Origin: Candidatus Hydrogenedentota bacterium
GTDB taxonomy: Bacteria; Hydrogenedentota; Hydrogenedentia; Hydrogenedentales; SLHB01
Length of the DNA: 8,343 nucleotides
Assembly (NCBI GenBank): GCA_003557825.1
Contig: PWNM01000288.1
Location: 1 to 8,343 of the forward strand
Direction: 5' to 3'
Shown: positions 6,713-8,343 of the stretch, piece by piece
Numbering within the stretch: the stretch's first letter is position 1
Layout: every line of letters starts with the position of its first letter
Notes under the pieces: generated by a model
What the model saw: the letters and a program-made list of their open reading frames with translations, nothing else
Databases searched by the model: none
Told to the model about the DNA's origin: nothing
Position numbers and translations under genes: made by a program

Positions 6713-7780
6713 TTATGTTCTGCATGTACCGTGCGAATAAAACGGGAGCGAAACCACTTCGACCTCGAGCCGCCGGGGTCCCACGGTCAACTGCGTCCCG
6801 GCTTCGCTCAGCGCCTTGGGCACATAGGCCAAGCCGATGCCGTGGCCCACGCTGGGACCATAGGCCCCGCTGGTTACATGCCCCACGGGCGTATCGTCAT
6901 AATAGACTTCGAAATCATGTCGCGGCGCGCGCCTGCTCCCCGTCTGAATCCCGACGAGTAGATCATAGTCATTTGACTCGCGTTTTGCCACTAAGGCATC
7001 CCGCCCGCGAAACGACGTATCCCAGGCGATAAACCGGTTTTGACCCGCCTCGAGTGGCGTACGACTCCCGTCGAAATCCTGACCCGAGAGTGGATATCCC
7101 ATTTCAAGCCTCAGGGTGTCTCGTGCGCCAAGACCAGCCGGCGCAACCGTGTCCAATGCGCAGAACGCTTGCCACAACGGCTCCGCCAAGGCAATGGGTA
7201 TATAAAGCTCGAACCCCAGTTCGCCTGTATATCCCGCCCGGGCGACAATAACCGACGATCCTTGCCACGTCGTACCCTGTGCAGCAAAATAGGGAAGTTT
7301 CTCCGCCAGATCAAATCCGACTTGGATCATGGCCTCCCGCGCTCCCGGACCTTGCACATCGATCTTTGCTGTTTCCCCTGAAATATCCTCCGCATCGGGA
7401 GTCTGGTCGAGGATGACTTCCCCTACGCGATCGAGGGGGCCCGCATTGGTTACCACCATCCATTCGTCTTCCGCAAGTCGGAAGGTGATGACATCATCGA
7501 TGATGGTGGCGTTTTCAGTCAACAAAGCGCCATACCGTCCCCGCCCTACCCGAAGGCTTTCAATATCGGAAGCGATAAGCGTATTAAACTGCGCTGCCGC
7601 GGCAGCGCCGCGAAGGCGGAACTCGCCCATATGGGAACAATCGAATACCGAAACGGCGGAGCGCGTATGGCTGTGTTCGGCGAGTATACCCGCGTACTGG
7701 ATGGGCATGGCCCAGCCGCTGAACTCGGTCATCTTTGCATTGGCGGAAAGATGCTCGTCATACAATGGAGTTTTTCGCAT
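6713..7780 (-). CDS. gcvT: Glycine cleavage system aminomethyltransferase (T protein)
   Basis: Transfers the methylene group from aminomethyl-lipoyl-GcvH to tetrahydrofolate, making 5,10-methylene-THF and ammonia. The 355 residues are the normal length. Typical features are MRKTPLYDEH, EFSGWAMPIQY (residues 19-29), SVFDCSHMGEF (44-54), the catalytic region TIIDD with D95/D96, ARAGYTGELGFELY, LGARDTLRLEMGYPLSGQD and the closing SLPFY. First gene of the operon. The Shine-Dalgarno AGGAGG (minus strand) lies 4 nt before the ATG and sits in part in a small hairpin. An intrinsic terminator stands 24 nt upstream (7805-7831), so transcription into this gene is probably controlled by attenuation. Confidence 0.98.
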   Translation of the reverse strand: MRKTPLYDEHLSANAKMTEFSGWAMPIQYAGILAEHSHTRSAVSVFDCSHMGEFRLRGAAAAAQFNTLIASDIESLRVGRGRYGALLTENATIIDDVITFRLAEDEWMVVTNAGPLDRVGEVILDQTPDAEDISGETAKIDVQGPGAREAMIQVGFDLAEKLPYFAAQGTTWQGSSVIVARAGYTGELGFELYIPIALAEPLWQAFCALDTVAPAGLGARDTLRLEMGYPLSGQDFDGSRTPLEAGQNRFIAWDTSFRGRDALVAKRESNDYDLLVGIQTGSRRAPRHDFEVYYDDTPVGHVTSGAYGPSVGHGIGLAYVPKALSEAGTQLTVGPRRLEVEVVSLPFYSHGTCRT

Positions 7781-7782
7781 GG

Positions 7783-7798
7783 ATCCTCCTCACAGGAT
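7783..7798 (-). promoter_or_regulatory. Hairpin over the gcvT Shine-Dalgarno
   Basis: On the minus strand ATCCT can pair with AGGAT around the 6-nt loop GTGAGG, five base pairs. The Shine-Dalgarno AGGAGG spans the end of the loop and the 3' arm, so part of it would be masked. The stem is weak on its own, but it could act with the terminator just upstream. Confidence 0.35.
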
Positions 7799-7804
7799 GG
7801 TGTC

Positions 7805-7831
7805 AAAAAAAAGCGCCCACACTTCGGGCGC
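7805..7831 (-). terminator. Intrinsic terminator in the gcvT leader (attenuator)
   Basis: The minus-strand transcript reads GCGCCC, a 7-nt loop (GAAGTGT), GGGCGC, then eight U. All six pairs are G-C. It ends 24 nt before the gcvT ATG. No gene on the minus strand lies upstream within the window that it could serve, because the next gene is divergent, and 24 nt is too short for a promoter behind it. It is therefore best read as a regulated terminator in the gcv leader. Confidence 0.88.
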
Positions 7832-7832
7832 G

Positions 7833-7857
7833 ATGCGTGTATTACTTCTTAACGCAT
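7833..7857 (-). ncRNA. Leader hairpin before the gcvT terminator
   Basis: In the minus-strand leader ATGCGT pairs perfectly with ACGCAT across a 13-nt loop (6 bp). It ends one nucleotide before the terminator stem, so the two could stack. Further upstream TTCGGCG (7887-7881) can pair with the terminator's 5' arm (7830-7823, seven pairs with one bulged C), a possible antiterminator. The unit could be part of a riboswitch or protein-binding leader. No known aptamer was recognised. Confidence 0.4.
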
Positions 7858-7905
7858 TCCGGTATTGGTATATTGCGAAACGCCGAACGTGGACCTTAGA
7901 CTACT

Positions 7906-7950
7906 GTCATAAAAGGTGCTTTTTTCGGGTATGATTTATGATAGAATCAG
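7906..7950. promoter_or_regulatory. AT-rich divergent promoter region (weak call)
   Basis: This stretch is AT-rich and has TATGAT twice on the plus strand (7930-7935 and 7937-7942), TAGAAT at 7942-7947, and TATCAT on the minus strand (7943-7938). These are -10-like boxes for the gene at 8005 and for gcvT respectively. No convincing -35 sits at 16-18 nt from any of them. A minus-strand start near 7931 would give a gcv leader of about 150 nt. AAAAGGTGCTTTT at 7911-7923 is a small imperfect palindrome that could be an operator or chance. Confidence 0.3.
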
Positions 7951-8004
7951 CCCATCGGCATTGGGTACATGGGAAACTTCATAGGATAACGGGTTCGGAC
8001 AACG

Positions 8005-8343
8005 ATGCGCAAATTGATTCTGGTATGCGAATGCGGTGAACGGATGCAGGTTCCGCGTTCGGCTCTGGGCAAGACCGGGCTGTGCCCTTCTTGCGGCCGG
8101 GGGATCCCAATTCGTGCCGACAACACGATGGCCAGCAACGCGAATGTTTCCTTTGGCTCCATGGGCCGGTCGGCAGAAACCACCACCAAACCTTTTCGGA
8201 GTGGTCCGTCGGATGAAGACAAGCGCCGATTCGGCGAGGCGGTCGATCTCTATTTCGCCAAGCGCTATGCCGAGGCCTTGGCCATCTTCGACACCTTGCG
8301 CGAACGTTATCCCAATAACGAAGAGATCGAGACGGCCCGAACC
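8005..8343 (+). CDS. Zinc-ribbon protein with TPR-like region (partial)
   Basis: The first 113 codons are present; the gene continues past the right edge. The N-terminus holds a zinc ribbon with C8-x-C10 (CEC) and C27-x2-C30 (CPSC). A Ser/Thr/Gly-rich linker (about residues 40-68) follows. Residues about 73-108, with RFGEAVDLYFAKRYAEALAI and then FDTLRERYPNNEEIETA, look like a tetratricopeptide repeat, so the protein probably makes protein-protein contacts. The ATG at 8005 is the first start after an in-frame stop at 7987; GGA 6 nt before it is a weak ribosome site. It is transcribed away from gcvT. I do not recognise a named family, and the role is unknown. No signal peptide or membrane segment is seen in this part. 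Confidence 0.8.
   Translation, partial: MRKLILVCECGERMQVPRSALGKTGLCPSCGRGIPIRADNTMASNANVSFGSMGRSAETTTKPFRSGPSDEDKRRFGEAVDLYFAKRYAEALAIFDTLRERYPNNEEIETART

Noticed and set aside
7800..7807. TTGACA-like -35 after the terminator U-run
   Set aside because: Only about 20 nt remain to the gcvT ATG and they contain the Shine-Dalgarno; no -10 fits.
7897..7911. Leader peptide ORF (ATG ACA GTA GTC TAA) in the gcv leader
   Set aside because: Four sense codons, no glycine codon and no ribosome site; probably chance.
7781..8004. Glycine riboswitch upstream of gcvT
   Set aside because: Expected from context, but the minus strand lacks the conserved aptamer segments; only a CGCCGAA string appears, and it is on the plus strand, not in the gcv transcript.
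1..8343. Mobile element, CRISPR array, tRNA or rRNA
   Set aside because: No transposase-like protein, no evenly spaced repeats, no cloverleaf or rRNA-like segment was seen on either strand.

Overview
The window is a moderately GC-rich bacterial segment. It holds a complete glycine cleavage operon, a second co-oriented operon for envelope and unknown proteins, and the start of a divergent gene. Nothing in it fixes the taxon. The split glycine decarboxylase (GcvPA/GcvPB), a YvyF-like zinc-ribbon protein and a zinc-ribbon/TPR protein would fit an uncultured non-proteobacterial lineage, but that is inference. I see no mobile element, CRISPR array, tRNA or rRNA.

Right part, minus strand, 7780 down to 2854: gcvT, gcvH, gcvPA, gcvPB and a lipoate-protein ligase gene are packed with short gaps or overlaps. 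Together they encode the T, H and both P subunits of the glycine cleavage system, plus an enzyme likely to attach lipoate to GcvH. The L protein (dihydrolipoyl dehydrogenase) is not in the window. The leader upstream of gcvT carries a textbook intrinsic terminator only 24 nt before the gcvT start codon, a small hairpin just upstream of it and a third over the Shine-Dalgarno. This looks like an attenuator, yet I cannot find the glycine riboswitch consensus in it.

Left part, minus strand, 2737 down to 1: after a well-formed promoter (about 2774-2802, with a perfect 10-bp palindrome in its spacer) come an unknown membrane-anchored protein, a YvyF/TIGR03826-like protein with two zinc ribbons, a small single-pass membrane protein, an exported N-acetylmuramoyl-L-alanine amidase and the first 38 codons of another membrane-anchored protein. 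The grouping suggests a role at the cell envelope.

Far right, plus strand: a gene starting at 8005 runs off the window. It has an N-terminal zinc ribbon and what looks like the start of a TPR region. It is divergent from the gcv operon, and the 224-bp spacer must hold both promoters.
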